From Brucellaceae bacterium (GTDB lineage: Bacteria; Pseudomonadota; Alphaproteobacteria; Rhizobiales; Rhizobiaceae), in assembly GCA_020637755.1 (NCBI GenBank), contig JACKJW010000006.1:62001-126000 (forward strand): a DNA stretch of 64,000 nucleotides, in the 5' to 3' direction. This document shows positions 53,134-61,076 of this stretch, piece after piece. A model generated the notes under the pieces. That model ran no database searches. It saw only the letters and a list, made by a program, of their open reading frames with translations, and had not been told where the DNA came from. The position numbers and the translations under genes were made by a program. Positions within the stretch are counted from its first letter, which is position 1. Each line of letters begins with the position of its first letter.

Positions 53134-54123
53134 TCAGTAGGGGCACTTCTCGTCCGACATGTAGTCGTGCACCTTGATATCGCCGGAGATGATCTTGGCC
53201 TTAGCCTCTTCCACCGCCTTCAGCATGTCTTCGGTCACGAGGCTCTTGTTGTTGTCGTCCATCGCATAGCCGACGCCGTCTTCCTTCAGGCCCAGCACGT
53301 TGAAGCCGGACGTGAACTTGTCTTCCTTGGCGTCCATGAAGGCGTTGTAGACGGCGACATCGACACGCTTGACCATCGAGGTCAGCACCTTGCCGGGCTG
53401 CAGGCCGTTCTGGTTGCTGTCAACGCCGATGCCGAGCTTGCCTTCGTCGGCGGCCGCCTGAAGCACGCCAATGCCGGTACCGCCGGCCGCGGCATAGATC
53501 ACGTCCGCGCCCTGCGCGATCTGGCTCTTGGCGATTTCGCCGCCCTTGGTCGGGTCGTTCCAGGCGGCCGGCGTGTCACCGGTCATGTTCTGGATCACGT
53601 CGGTCGCACCGGCGGCCTTCGCGCCGCCCACATAGCCGCAGCCGAACTTGCGGATCAGCGGAATGTCCATGCCGCCGATGAAGGCGACTTTCTTGGTCTC
53701 GGATTTCATCGCTGCCAGGATGCCGACGAGGTAGGAGCCTTCATGCTCGTTATAGACCACCGAGCGCACATTTGGCTTGTCGACCACCATGTCGATGATG
53801 GCGAATTTGGTGTCCGGGAATTCCTCCGCCACCTTTTCCAGTGCCGCCGCCCAGGAGAAGCCGGCCATGACGATCGGGTTGTTGCCGTCCTCGGCAAACT
53901 TGCGCAGCGCCTGCTCGCGCTGGGCGTCGTTCTGGATCTCGAACTCACGATAGGCAATGCCGGTTTCGGCCTTGAACTTTTCCGCGCCGTTATAGGCGGC
54001 TTCGTTGAACGACTTGTCGAACTTGCCGCCCAGATCATAGATGATCGCCGGATCGATGTCGGCAGCAAAGGCCGAGGCGGACATGGCAGTGGCGGCCAGC
54101 AGGCCAAGAATCATGCGCTTCAT
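53134..54123 (-). CDS. BMP-family ABC substrate-binding protein, nucleoside type
   Basis: A 329-residue periplasmic binding protein of the Bmp/Med (PnrA-like) family. Signal peptide MKRMILGLLAATAMSASAFA with no lipobox Cys, so it should be soluble. The mature part starts ADIDPAIIYDLGGKFDKSFNEAAYNGAE, the usual BMP opening. It most likely delivers nucleosides to the ABC proteins encoded at 46585-50243, although six genes unrelated to transport lie between. Start at 54123. Confidence 0.9.
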   Translation of the reverse strand: MKRMILGLLAATAMSASAFAADIDPAIIYDLGGKFDKSFNEAAYNGAEKFKAETGIAYREFEIQNDAQREQALRKFAEDGNNPIVMAGFSWAAALEKVAEEFPDTKFAIIDMVVDKPNVRSVVYNEHEGSYLVGILAAMKSETKKVAFIGGMDIPLIRKFGCGYVGGAKAAGATDVIQNMTGDTPAAWNDPTKGGEIAKSQIAQGADVIYAAAGGTGIGVLQAAADEGKLGIGVDSNQNGLQPGKVLTSMVKRVDVAVYNAFMDAKEDKFTSGFNVLGLKEDGVGYAMDDNNKSLVTEDMLKAVEEAKAKIISGDIKVHDYMSDEKCPY

Positions 54124-54305
54124 GTGTTCGCACCCTGTGTCTTCGGTTGTCGTTGCCGGCGGCACCCAGGCAAGGGCAGGGCACCTTCTCCGGAGGGGCG
54201 GGCACACCCGCCGCTGGCAGGCATCCTTGCATGGAAAAAAGCCGATGACACGCGAAATCTTGACCAGCCGGTTGAAATCCGGGGGCTGCGGGTGATGGCC
54301 TTGGT

Positions 54306-54953
54306 TCAGCCGGGAAAGGGGATGCCTGTGCCCTTCAGCGTGTTCGACCCGGCGGGGTTGCGCGCCAGATATTGCTGGTGCTCCGTGCCCGCGAAATAGA
54401 AGTCGGGGGCCTGGCGAATCTCGGTGGTGATGCGGGCATTGCGCGCCTGCGTCATGGCCAACTGGTAGGCGTCACGGCTCGCGATGGCCGCGTCGAGTTG
54501 GGCCGGGGTTGTTGTGAAGATCGCCGAGCGGAAGGCCGTGCCGATATCGGCCCCCTGCTTGTTTCCCTGCGTCGGGTCGTGGTTTTCCCAGAACAGTGTC
54601 AGCAGACGGGAAAACGGCAGGACAGCCGGATCATGGTTCACCTTCACCACATGGGCGTGGCCGGTCTGGCCGGTGATCACCTCTTGGTGCGTCGGGTTCG
54701 GCGTATAGCCGCCCTGGAAGCCCGCAGCCGTGACATGGACGCCCGGCTGTTGCCAGAACAGCTTCTCGGCACCCCAATAATTTCCCATGCCGAAAAAGAC
54801 CGTCTCGTGACCCGCGGGTGCCGCGGCATGCAGGTCATGGCCGTTGACAAAATGGGTCTGGGCCGTGGCAACCGGCGCCGCGCGCCCCTTCAACGCCTCC
54901 TCCGGCGAAGGCATGTTCATCTTCTTGTTCAGCATGTTGCCGAGGAAATGCAT
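54306..54953 (-). CDS. MsrA-like protein lacking all cysteines (probable pseudoenzyme)
   Basis: Whole-length similarity to peptide methionine sulfoxide reductase A: FFGMGNYWGAEKLFWQQPGV, FQGGYTPNPTHQEV, FWENHDPTQGNKQGADIG, EHQQYLARNP. The catalytic Cys of GCFWG is Asn58, the Cys of the EVCxG block is Ile93, and the resolving Cys region reads GSNTLKGTG. There is no Cys in the 215 residues. Relative to E. coli MsrA (from memory) Tyr82, Glu94 and Tyr134 become His89, His101 and Phe141; only Asp129 (Asp136) stays. The frame is intact, so this looks like a kept protein with a changed role. Confidence 0.85.
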   Translation of the reverse strand: MHFLGNMLNKKMNMPSPEEALKGRAAPVATAQTHFVNGHDLHAAAPAGHETVFFGMGNYWGAEKLFWQQPGVHVTAAGFQGGYTPNPTHQEVITGQTGHAHVVKVNHDPAVLPFSRLLTLFWENHDPTQGNKQGADIGTAFRSAIFTTTPAQLDAAIASRDAYQLAMTQARNARITTEIRQAPDFYFAGTEHQQYLARNPAGSNTLKGTGIPFPG

Positions 54954-54975
54954 GGGATCAGCGCTCCGGCCGGGA

Positions 54976-55317
54976 TTATTCGGACACGAGGAAGCGGCCG
55001 GCGATCCGTCTGCGCCGCCGGTAGCCGATCATGTAGAAAAGAAGGGCGAGGAACCCGAACACGGCAAAGCCGGGCAGCTTGAGAAGCGCAAGGATCACCG
55101 GGTCCCAGAGGAAGGCGGCGACATGACGCTGGATCGTCGCCTGGGCAAGGTTCAGCGTGTCGGGCGACAGCTCGAACCAGCTTTTTCCCAGCGGCGTCAA
55201 AATGGTTTCGCCCGCGGCAACCGAGCGGCTGGCATCCAGCACCGCGAGGATGCAGGCCAGCGCCAGCAGCGCGAGGGAAAACAGGCGGAAGATAAATCCG
55301 AACATCGGGCCGTCCAT
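54976..55317 (-). CDS. Small membrane protein, unknown function
   Basis: About 113 residues with an N-terminal membrane helix (FRLFSLALLALACILAVLDASRSV) and a second one near the end (LPGFAVFGFLALLFYMIGYRRRRR) followed by a basic tail. Between them is a domain with LSPDTLNLAQATIQRHVAAFLWDP. Similar proteins are common in rhizobia but have no known function. Start at 55317 or 55305; neither has a clear ribosome site. Confidence 0.65.
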   Translation of the reverse strand: MDGPMFGFIFRLFSLALLALACILAVLDASRSVAAGETILTPLGKSWFELSPDTLNLAQATIQRHVAAFLWDPVILALLKLPGFAVFGFLALLFYMIGYRRRRRIAGRFLVSE

Positions 55318-55704
55318 GGCATCATGCGTTTGCCCGCGTTTTAGGCCGGTTGGACGTCCATGACAATTGAACTTCCCGGCACTGCCTTCCGGAGCACGGT
55401 CAACTTGGTGCGAGCCGCAGCAACGCCTGCTTCCGGGCACTGCCAAAATCGTCATGCGATGGCCATTTTCCGGTTGAACCGGAATGCTTTCTGGCTATAG
55501 TCCGCGCCGATCCAGAGGCGGCTGGTCCGCCCACTCGGCAGCAACCGGCTGAGTGCAGAAATGGAATGGTGAGGTGTGCCCAAGTGGTTGAAGGCGCACT
55601 GCCCCGCATCATTTGGCCTTGCCAAATGTGCGAAACACCAGAGAGAAGGCGTGCAGCTTTCTTCAACCCACTCGGCAGCAACCGGCTGAGTGCAGAAATG
55701 GAAT
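55318..55704 (+). other. Non-coding stretch before tRNA-Ser: promoter, repeats and tRNA relic
   Basis: No gene is seen. It holds a promoter-like pair TTGAAC (55474-55479), 16-base spacer, TATAGT (55496-55501), then the first copy of a 47-base repeat with a tRNA-like 5' half, a short hairpin ATTTGGC-CTT-GCCAAAT (55611-55627), and the start of the second repeat copy. Confidence 0.6.
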
Positions 55705-55713
55705 GGTGAGGTG
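55530..55713 (+). repeat. 47-base direct repeat flanking a tRNA-Ser relic
   Basis: The same 47 bases occur at 55530-55576 and 55667-55713, 137 bases apart. Each copy contains the leader and the first nine bases of tRNA-Ser (GGTGAGGTG). Beyond the repeat both copies share a further 17 bases ending AAGGCGCAC. Confidence 0.9.
55568..55599 (+). pseudogene. Truncated tRNA-Ser relic (5' part only)
   Basis: Starts like the intact tRNA 137 bases downstream (GGTGAGGTG) and keeps AGTGGTTGAAGGCGCAC of the D arm, but has two extra bases in between. It loses all similarity at the anticodon stem, and no T arm or CCA end follows. It cannot fold as a tRNA. Confidence 0.75.
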
Positions 55714-55794
55714 GCCGAGTGGTTGAAGGCGCACGCCTGGAACGCGTGTATAGGGGAAACTCTATCGAGGGTTCGAATCCCTCTCTCACCGCCA
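55705..55794 (+). tRNA. tRNA-Ser (anticodon GGA)
   Basis: Acceptor GGTGAGG pairs with TCTCACC (one G-T pair). The D arm is GCCGAGTGGTTGAAGGC. The anticodon stem CACGC/GCGTG encloses loop CTGGAAC, giving anticodon GGA. A long class II variable arm follows, then T arm GAGGG-TTCGAAT-CCCTC and a genome-encoded CCA at 55792-55794. tRNA-Ser genes are common attachment sites, and the downstream genes have an accessory character. Confidence 0.95.
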
Positions 55795-55918
55795 TCATAT
55801 CAATCTATTATATTGAAATTATTGAGCTTTTCAGGAATTTTAATTTCTGTTCCCACTTCTGTTCCCATAGGAACTCCGGGGCTGCCCTTGCGCCTGTGGG
55901 CCCTAGGCCCCAACGCGC

Positions 55919-56269
55919 TTACTTCTCGAGAATAGCGTTTTCCACGGCCGCGCCGCGCGGCCCATACATGAACCGGCCTGACACGCAGACGATGGGCTCG
56001 GACTTGTCCGCGATCCCGACCAGGACCGTGTTGAGCCTCTTGCGCAGATAGTCCCGCACATGCGGCGCTTCCCGGTTCTTGATGCCGAATGTCTGCATGG
56101 CGACCGTGAACAGCAGCTCATTGGGTTTGTAGGTCGGGCAGCGCTCGGTGATGGCGAGCACTTCCGCATACTTATCAAGAATGTTGCGCTGCCGCTCGGT
56201 GAGCGATGCAGCCAAAACAGGTGAGGCAAGCAGGAGAGCTGCGCAAAGGCCTGTTATAAAGATACGCAT
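55919..56269 (-). CDS. Small secreted protein, unknown function
   Basis: A 116-residue protein with a signal peptide (RIFITGLCAALLLASPVLAA) and a mature helical domain with two Cys, in ITERCPTYKP and SEPIVCVSGRF, likely disulfide-linked in the periplasm. No family recognised. It lies just past tRNA-Ser, in DNA that is richer in A and T than the core. Upstream 234 bases (56270-56503) hold no gene. Confidence 0.65.
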   Translation of the reverse strand: MRIFITGLCAALLLASPVLAASLTERQRNILDKYAEVLAITERCPTYKPNELLFTVAMQTFGIKNREAPHVRDYLRKRLNTVLVGIADKSEPIVCVSGRFMYGPRGAAVENAILEK

Positions 56270-56503
56270 TCGATTGTCTCCTTCGTTGATGAACAGGCTA
56301 ACCCAAAATCGGGGACATCTCAGGGGAACTGGTCAAGCGCTATAGGTGGCGCGCACTTCAACAGCGAAAAACTCAAGCTCAGAACGCGCCGAAACACGGT
56401 AAGCACGCCAGATGCGTTTGCCACTTTACGCTGTACAAAACTAGCGCTTTGTCGCAACGTTTCTCGCCCGACAGTTCGGCTGGACCGGCAAAGTGTCGAA
56501 GCA

Positions 56504-58156
56504 ATGGATCAGAATTCGTGGAAAACGTTTAGATATCAAAGTTACTGTCAGTCTAGCATCTTCATGGTTAACCAAATTCTACCTGACATAGACGCTTATC
56601 ACAGTGCCATCGTGCGCATTGCAACAGTCCGCGACCGCGATGCGAACGGGCCGCCGACGCTCGTCTTCACCAGCATCGAGCTAGTTGCGGCCAGTCGACC
56701 GGAACCGGAAAGCACGCCTTTGGAGCATCGGGATTTGCCGCAGGTATACCGTGTGGGTGCCGCCGGGCTTGACCTTGCCTTTCGCCGCGTAGCGATGGGT
56801 GCTGTCGAAGCCGTCGCCTGGTACCGTTCGCTCGGCCATGCGCCGACCCTTCCGCTGCCGCGCCGTCATGCCGACAGAGGGCGGTACGACGGTAAGCCCA
56901 TGCGAACCGCCGCGCTGAACGACGAGCCGACTTGGCCGTCGTTATCGACGCCGCTGGCCGACCCATCCCTGTTCGGCTCGGCCGACGACTTTTACCCGAC
57001 GCCATTTATCGGTGCTGGAGCCGAACCAGCGCGCGTGCACCGCCAGCTTGCACCATTGATCCCGCTCACGGAGCGCCTGATGGACGATGCGGGCGCAAAA
57101 ATTTGGCTACGCCGGCGAATTCACTTCGATGTCGCCCGGCACAACGAGTTGCTCGGTGGCGCGGTGCTCATCGTTCCGGACCCAGACGTACGCGCCGTCC
57201 GCACCTCCATGGCGCGAGATGTGGAAGGCCGTGAGTATTTCGTTGGTGAGGTACTCGCGCGGCGGGGCCGCAAGCTCGACGGGCTGACTCTAACGCTCTT
57301 CGAGGAACGCTTCGGCGCGATGCACCTCTTCAAGACCTTCGCGGTCGGCGACGCATTGATGATCATCCAGGCCACCGACCAGCTCGAGCACACGGGGCAC
57401 GCGCTCTCGCACGTCACACGCGGTTTGGTCGATCAGCAAAAGGCTCTACCTTACCTACGTACGATCAACTTCGAGTTGGGCACGGTCAACCGGCGCGTCC
57501 GCGTGGAAACACAGGACAGCCGCCGCAAGGGCGCCAGGGCGACAAACCACACAGTTGATGAGACGACGCGTGTTTCCAAACGCGCTGTCGGAATTGAGTC
57601 GGGCGCTCCGATACCGCGAGATGCCGTCTCGCGCTTTTACTCCAGTTCCGAGCGCCGTCGGACGGAGCGCCTCGCCCGCCAGCAGGACCTGCAATGGTTC
57701 GACACGCGCGACGCCGCACTATGCTTCATCCGCGAACGCATCGGCAGAGCACGCGAGACGATCCTGATCGTTGATCCGTATGCGGACGGCAAGGACCTCT
57801 TCGATTTTGGGCACTTCGTCACCCGCCGCGACATCGGGCTGCACCTGCTCACCTCTCGCTTGCCGTTTGCAAACGATGACGTAATGCGGGATGGCTTTGC
57901 AAAGGCATTGCGCAGTTTTGCCGAGCGCGACATGCCGACGCCCGAGATCAAGCTCTTGCGCGGCGGCAAGCGCCCTGCCGTCCATGATCGCTTCCTCGTG
58001 ATAGACGGCGACGTTTGGCTAACCGGCAACTCGCTCAATGCGATCGGCGAGAGGGCGAGCGTGATGCTGAAGCTTCCCGACCCTGAAAGCGTTCACGCAC
58101 GCCTTGAACACCTTTTCGACGAAGCGGAGCCTTTGCGGCCCGTGCAGGGTGGCTGA
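56504..58156 (+). CDS. Unknown N-terminal domain fused to a PLD-like half-site domain (cassette gene A)
   Basis: A 550-residue protein. Residues 1 to about 400 match no family I can name with confidence; they may correspond to the VPA1262-type N-terminal domain, a recollection only. Residues about 415-540 form a phospholipase-D-like half: strand TILIVDPYADGKDLF (DPY 424-426), then H494-x-R496-x4-D501 in VHDRFLVID and G508-N509-S510. The usual Lys is Arg. A 20-residue shorter start (56564) is possible. Its stop overlaps gene B by one base. Role unknown; defence or nuclease function is inferred from the fold and the setting. Confidence 0.7.
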   Translation: MDQNSWKTFRYQSYCQSSIFMVNQILPDIDAYHSAIVRIATVRDRDANGPPTLVFTSIELVAASRPEPESTPLEHRDLPQVYRVGAAGLDLAFRRVAMGAVEAVAWYRSLGHAPTLPLPRRHADRGRYDGKPMRTAALNDEPTWPSLSTPLADPSLFGSADDFYPTPFIGAGAEPARVHRQLAPLIPLTERLMDDAGAKIWLRRRIHFDVARHNELLGGAVLIVPDPDVRAVRTSMARDVEGREYFVGEVLARRGRKLDGLTLTLFEERFGAMHLFKTFAVGDALMIIQATDQLEHTGHALSHVTRGLVDQQKALPYLRTINFELGTVNRRVRVETQDSRRKGARATNHTVDETTRVSKRAVGIESGAPIPRDAVSRFYSSSERRRTERLARQQDLQWFDTRDAALCFIRERIGRARETILIVDPYADGKDLFDFGHFVTRRDIGLHLLTSRLPFANDDVMRDGFAKALRSFAERDMPTPEIKLLRGGKRPAVHDRFLVIDGDVWLTGNSLNAIGERASVMLKLPDPESVHARLEHLFDEAEPLRPVQGG

Positions 58157-58803
58157 TGGTAAGGATCCCGACCACGTCGCCAATCGTATTAGCAACTAGA
58201 ACTCAGTCCTCGCCCACTTTCGTGCCGGAGCTAAGGTGGCCGAGTCTCGACGACAGCTATTCCAAGATTGATCTCAGCCGCTTTCCCACTTGGAGCGAAG
58301 AGTTGTCGCGGCATGGCGAAGGCGAGTTCGGGGCTTGGTCGGACAAGTTCATGACCGCAATCCGCCGTGCCAGGGAGCGCGTCTGGTTGATCGACGGATT
58401 TCTGCTCAAGATTGATGGTCACGCAAGGGGGGGCTTCTCTACTGTCTTCGGTGCCGTTCTCCGCCAAACCTCGGCTCAAAGCATCCGTCTGCTCACCTCA
58501 AACAAGGCAGGGCACGAGGATCAGATCGAACAGCTATGCGCCCTGCAGAACGAGCGCCGCGCCCCGCCGCGCAAGGATGCCTTCACAATCGAGGTTCGGC
58601 TGGTGCGCGAGGGGCGAAGCAATGCTCGTTTGCCGCATGATCGCTTCGCCATCATCGACGACGAGCTTTGGCACTGGGGCGCCAACATCGGCGGCACCCA
58701 TCACGAGGTCAATGCCTATAGTCGTGGGTGGTTAGCGGACGAAACGGGCGCGGCTGACTACTTCAATCGTCTGTGGAACAACGTTGGCGAGGCGAGGCCA
58801 TGA
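58156..58803 (+). CDS. PLD-like half-site protein (cassette gene B)
   Basis: A 215-residue protein with the same half-site as gene A: strand RVWLIDGFLLKIDG near residue 75, then H161-x-R163-x4-D168 in PHDRFAIID, and Asn177 in HWGANIGG. One half-site only, so it needs a partner; gene A offers the matching half. It overlaps gene A by one base (TGATGG) and gene C by four (ATGA), so the three proteins are probably made in fixed ratio. Exact function unknown. Confidence 0.72.
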   Translation: MVRIPTTSPIVLATRTQSSPTFVPELRWPSLDDSYSKIDLSRFPTWSEELSRHGEGEFGAWSDKFMTAIRRARERVWLIDGFLLKIDGHARGGFSTVFGAVLRQTSAQSIRLLTSNKAGHEDQIEQLCALQNERRAPPRKDAFTIEVRLVREGRSNARLPHDRFAIIDDELWHWGANIGGTHHEVNAYSRGWLADETGAADYFNRLWNNVGEARP

Positions 58804-60806
58804 AGTGGCCGGAGGAGGAGCGGGATGAGACAGAATATCCCGGCCAGTACCGGCGCGCGGCGGACGCATTTGTTGCCCGCTATCTGGTCATACCCTGGAG
58901 GAATGCCGCGGTCGCCAGTGTTCGCAGGCTCGTGTTGAGCCGTCTGAAGGAGGTCAAAGGTGCCGACGGACCGCTCCATCTGCCCGAGCATGAGGAGCTT
59001 TATGAAGCGTTGGGCGCCGATGGTATCCCAGAGGCGGCTGACGAACTCCTCCAAGACGATGGCCGCAACGGCGTGTCGTTAGCTGCCGCGATCCTCGCCG
59101 AGGCCACCGGCGGGCTGTTCTGCGACCGTCCCAGCACCCCGCGCTGGCAGGTGGTCGGCCGGGTCATCGGCAACGACCCCGTAGCGCAACGGGTGCTCGT
59201 CGACCTCGTGGTGCGTCGCATGTCGAGACGGCCCAGCCTGCGCGAGGATATTCGGAAGGTCGCTCAGAGGCTGCTCCAGCAGTCAGTGCGGGACCCGGGC
59301 GCCTCGCCATACCGGGACGAACATGCGACTTTTGCCGAGATGCATAGGCGATGGACGGCGAAGCCCGATCTGCACGAGATCTGGTCCGGCCACGCCGGCG
59401 GCGGGCACGTCATTCAGCATCGCAGCGACTGGTACCTTTTCGATCTGCTTTTCGAGGTCGACACTGCCTACGCTGCAGAGTTGATCGAGGCCTATGAAGC
59501 GCCCTACCAGCCGGCCCTAATCCTGCAGTGGGGCGCGCTCGCCCCGAACCGACGCTACGCGGACTGGGCACGTTTGATGGAAGTGGCGCCGCCGGCCTTC
59601 GAAGCCGATGGCAATTGGAATGGGCGGGTACTTTTACCATTGTTGCTCAACGCGGCAGAGGATGCATTGCGCGAGTGGCCTAGACTTCGCGCCGATGACG
59701 AGGACGCGGCGCAGCTCCATGACGCGCGGCTCGTCAAGCTGTCGAAAGCTATCGTTTCGGTCGTCCTTGGGAGGCCAGACGGCAAGGCAGTGGCCCTGCG
59801 CTGGGGCGGCTGGCTGTTCCGACGCGTCATGTCCTCACTCGACAGCGAGCGCATACCATTTCCCAACGACTCCAATAGCCGCGCTAGGCCAGAATGGCTT
59901 GCTATTGAGGCGCTAGTAGAGGCGCCAGCGTCGGTCGGATGGCTCGATCTTTACCCCGCAGACGTTCCTGCCGAGGACGAGCTGTGCCTCGAAGCGGTTC
60001 GCTGCCTCGCGGCCCAGCATCATGATCGCCCTGTTTCGGGCCAGGACCTGCTTTTTGAAATTCTGCCGGACGAGCCCGAGGACTTTTTAGAAGGCGCGGT
60101 TGGCAAGCGGATGCGAGAACTGCCCTCATTGTTCGTCATCTGGGGCAAGCGTGCCGACGCCTTCGGCACACGGGTCTTGGCCGCCACGCTGCTTGCCGGT
60201 GATGTCGCAGCAAGGTTTGCGGACCTTTGGCGGCGCACGCTCGTCTTGCGCGAGATCGCTGAGCACGGCCACGCGTTCCGCTCAGACAATGGAGGGTATG
60301 ATGATCGCACGGCACGCGCTTCGCAAACGATCCGCTTTGTGATCGCGCTCGGCATCAACCTGATCGACTATGTTGAGGATCCGCGCATACCCGCCCCTCC
60401 CGAGGATCGCCACGCCGCCACACTCGCTCTCCTCGCGATTCTTCATGACGCCACGCGCGAAATGTTGGCGATAGACCCCATCGGTCGACGCGACATGGAA
60501 AGCGTCCATGATCACCTTTGCGTGCGCAGGTTCTTGTACGAGACTAAGCATGTAGGCGAACACCCTGTTGCGGCACCCCTAGCCGAAACGGATCATCCGA
60601 CGGCAGGTGACATGCTTGCCGAGCGGTGCGCGGTCAATCGAGAGTTTTTCGAGACACTAAAGATGCTGCGCGTTAATGGCATTGAGCGCGAGAGAATCGA
60701 GCGGGCTCTCAAAGGCGTCGACATCAGTCTTGATAGTCTTCTGGAACATGCCCAGCGTTTGAACGAAATTGAGCACGTTCGTAGGATCGATCTGACCGGA
60801 CTTTAG
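58800..60806 (+). CDS. Large helical protein of unknown function (cassette gene C)
   Basis: A 668-residue protein with no motif I recognise. It looks largely helical and acidic, with many Trp and Leu repeats (DWYLFDLLFEVDTAYAAELIEAYEAPYQPALILQWG near 210, RTARASQTIRFVIALGINLIDYVED near 515), which would fit a repeat-like scaffold or sensor. No Walker, nuclease or membrane segment was seen. Start at 58800 is fixed by the ATGA overlap with gene B. It ends the cassette; the next 270 bases hold no gene. Confidence 0.7.
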   Translation: MKWPEEERDETEYPGQYRRAADAFVARYLVIPWRNAAVASVRRLVLSRLKEVKGADGPLHLPEHEELYEALGADGIPEAADELLQDDGRNGVSLAAAILAEATGGLFCDRPSTPRWQVVGRVIGNDPVAQRVLVDLVVRRMSRRPSLREDIRKVAQRLLQQSVRDPGASPYRDEHATFAEMHRRWTAKPDLHEIWSGHAGGGHVIQHRSDWYLFDLLFEVDTAYAAELIEAYEAPYQPALILQWGALAPNRRYADWARLMEVAPPAFEADGNWNGRVLLPLLLNAAEDALREWPRLRADDEDAAQLHDARLVKLSKAIVSVVLGRPDGKAVALRWGGWLFRRVMSSLDSERIPFPNDSNSRARPEWLAIEALVEAPASVGWLDLYPADVPAEDELCLEAVRCLAAQHHDRPVSGQDLLFEILPDEPEDFLEGAVGKRMRELPSLFVIWGKRADAFGTRVLAATLLAGDVAARFADLWRRTLVLREIAEHGHAFRSDNGGYDDRTARASQTIRFVIALGINLIDYVEDPRIPAPPEDRHAATLALLAILHDATREMLAIDPIGRRDMESVHDHLCVRRFLYETKHVGEHPVAAPLAETDHPTAGDMLAERCAVNREFFETLKMLRVNGIERERIERALKGVDISLDSLLEHAQRLNEIEHVRRIDLTGL

Positions 60807-61076
60807 GGCGGAGAAGAGGTCGGAACTCGCTGCGGCGAGCGTCAGAGCTTAGGAAGGTGAATAGTTCGGACCGGTGGACCTGCTTGCGTGCAATGGCAAT
60901 GCTGGCGTGCAGGGCATCTTGGTTCACCGCCACGTTGATCTCCGGTCCCTGTCCCCGCAGGGTTTTGATCATTCCGTTTGGTGGCGACTGTAGCAGTTTC
61001 CGGGAAAAAATTGCCTGTCCGGTCCCATCCACAGGTCATTGTCATCTATCTGAGGTCACTGAACGGCCATACCACG

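Noticed and set aside
53062..54399. 445-codon open frame opposite the BMP gene
   Set aside because: Shadow frame; the opposite strand has a signal peptide and complete BMP domain.
55690..56051. Two open frames that read through tRNA-Ser
   Set aside because: They translate a structural RNA and have no independent support.
60724..61045. Two minus-strand frames in the gap after the PLD cassette
   Set aside because: No ribosome site or family resemblance; one overlaps the end of gene C. Could be a relic, but nothing identifies it.
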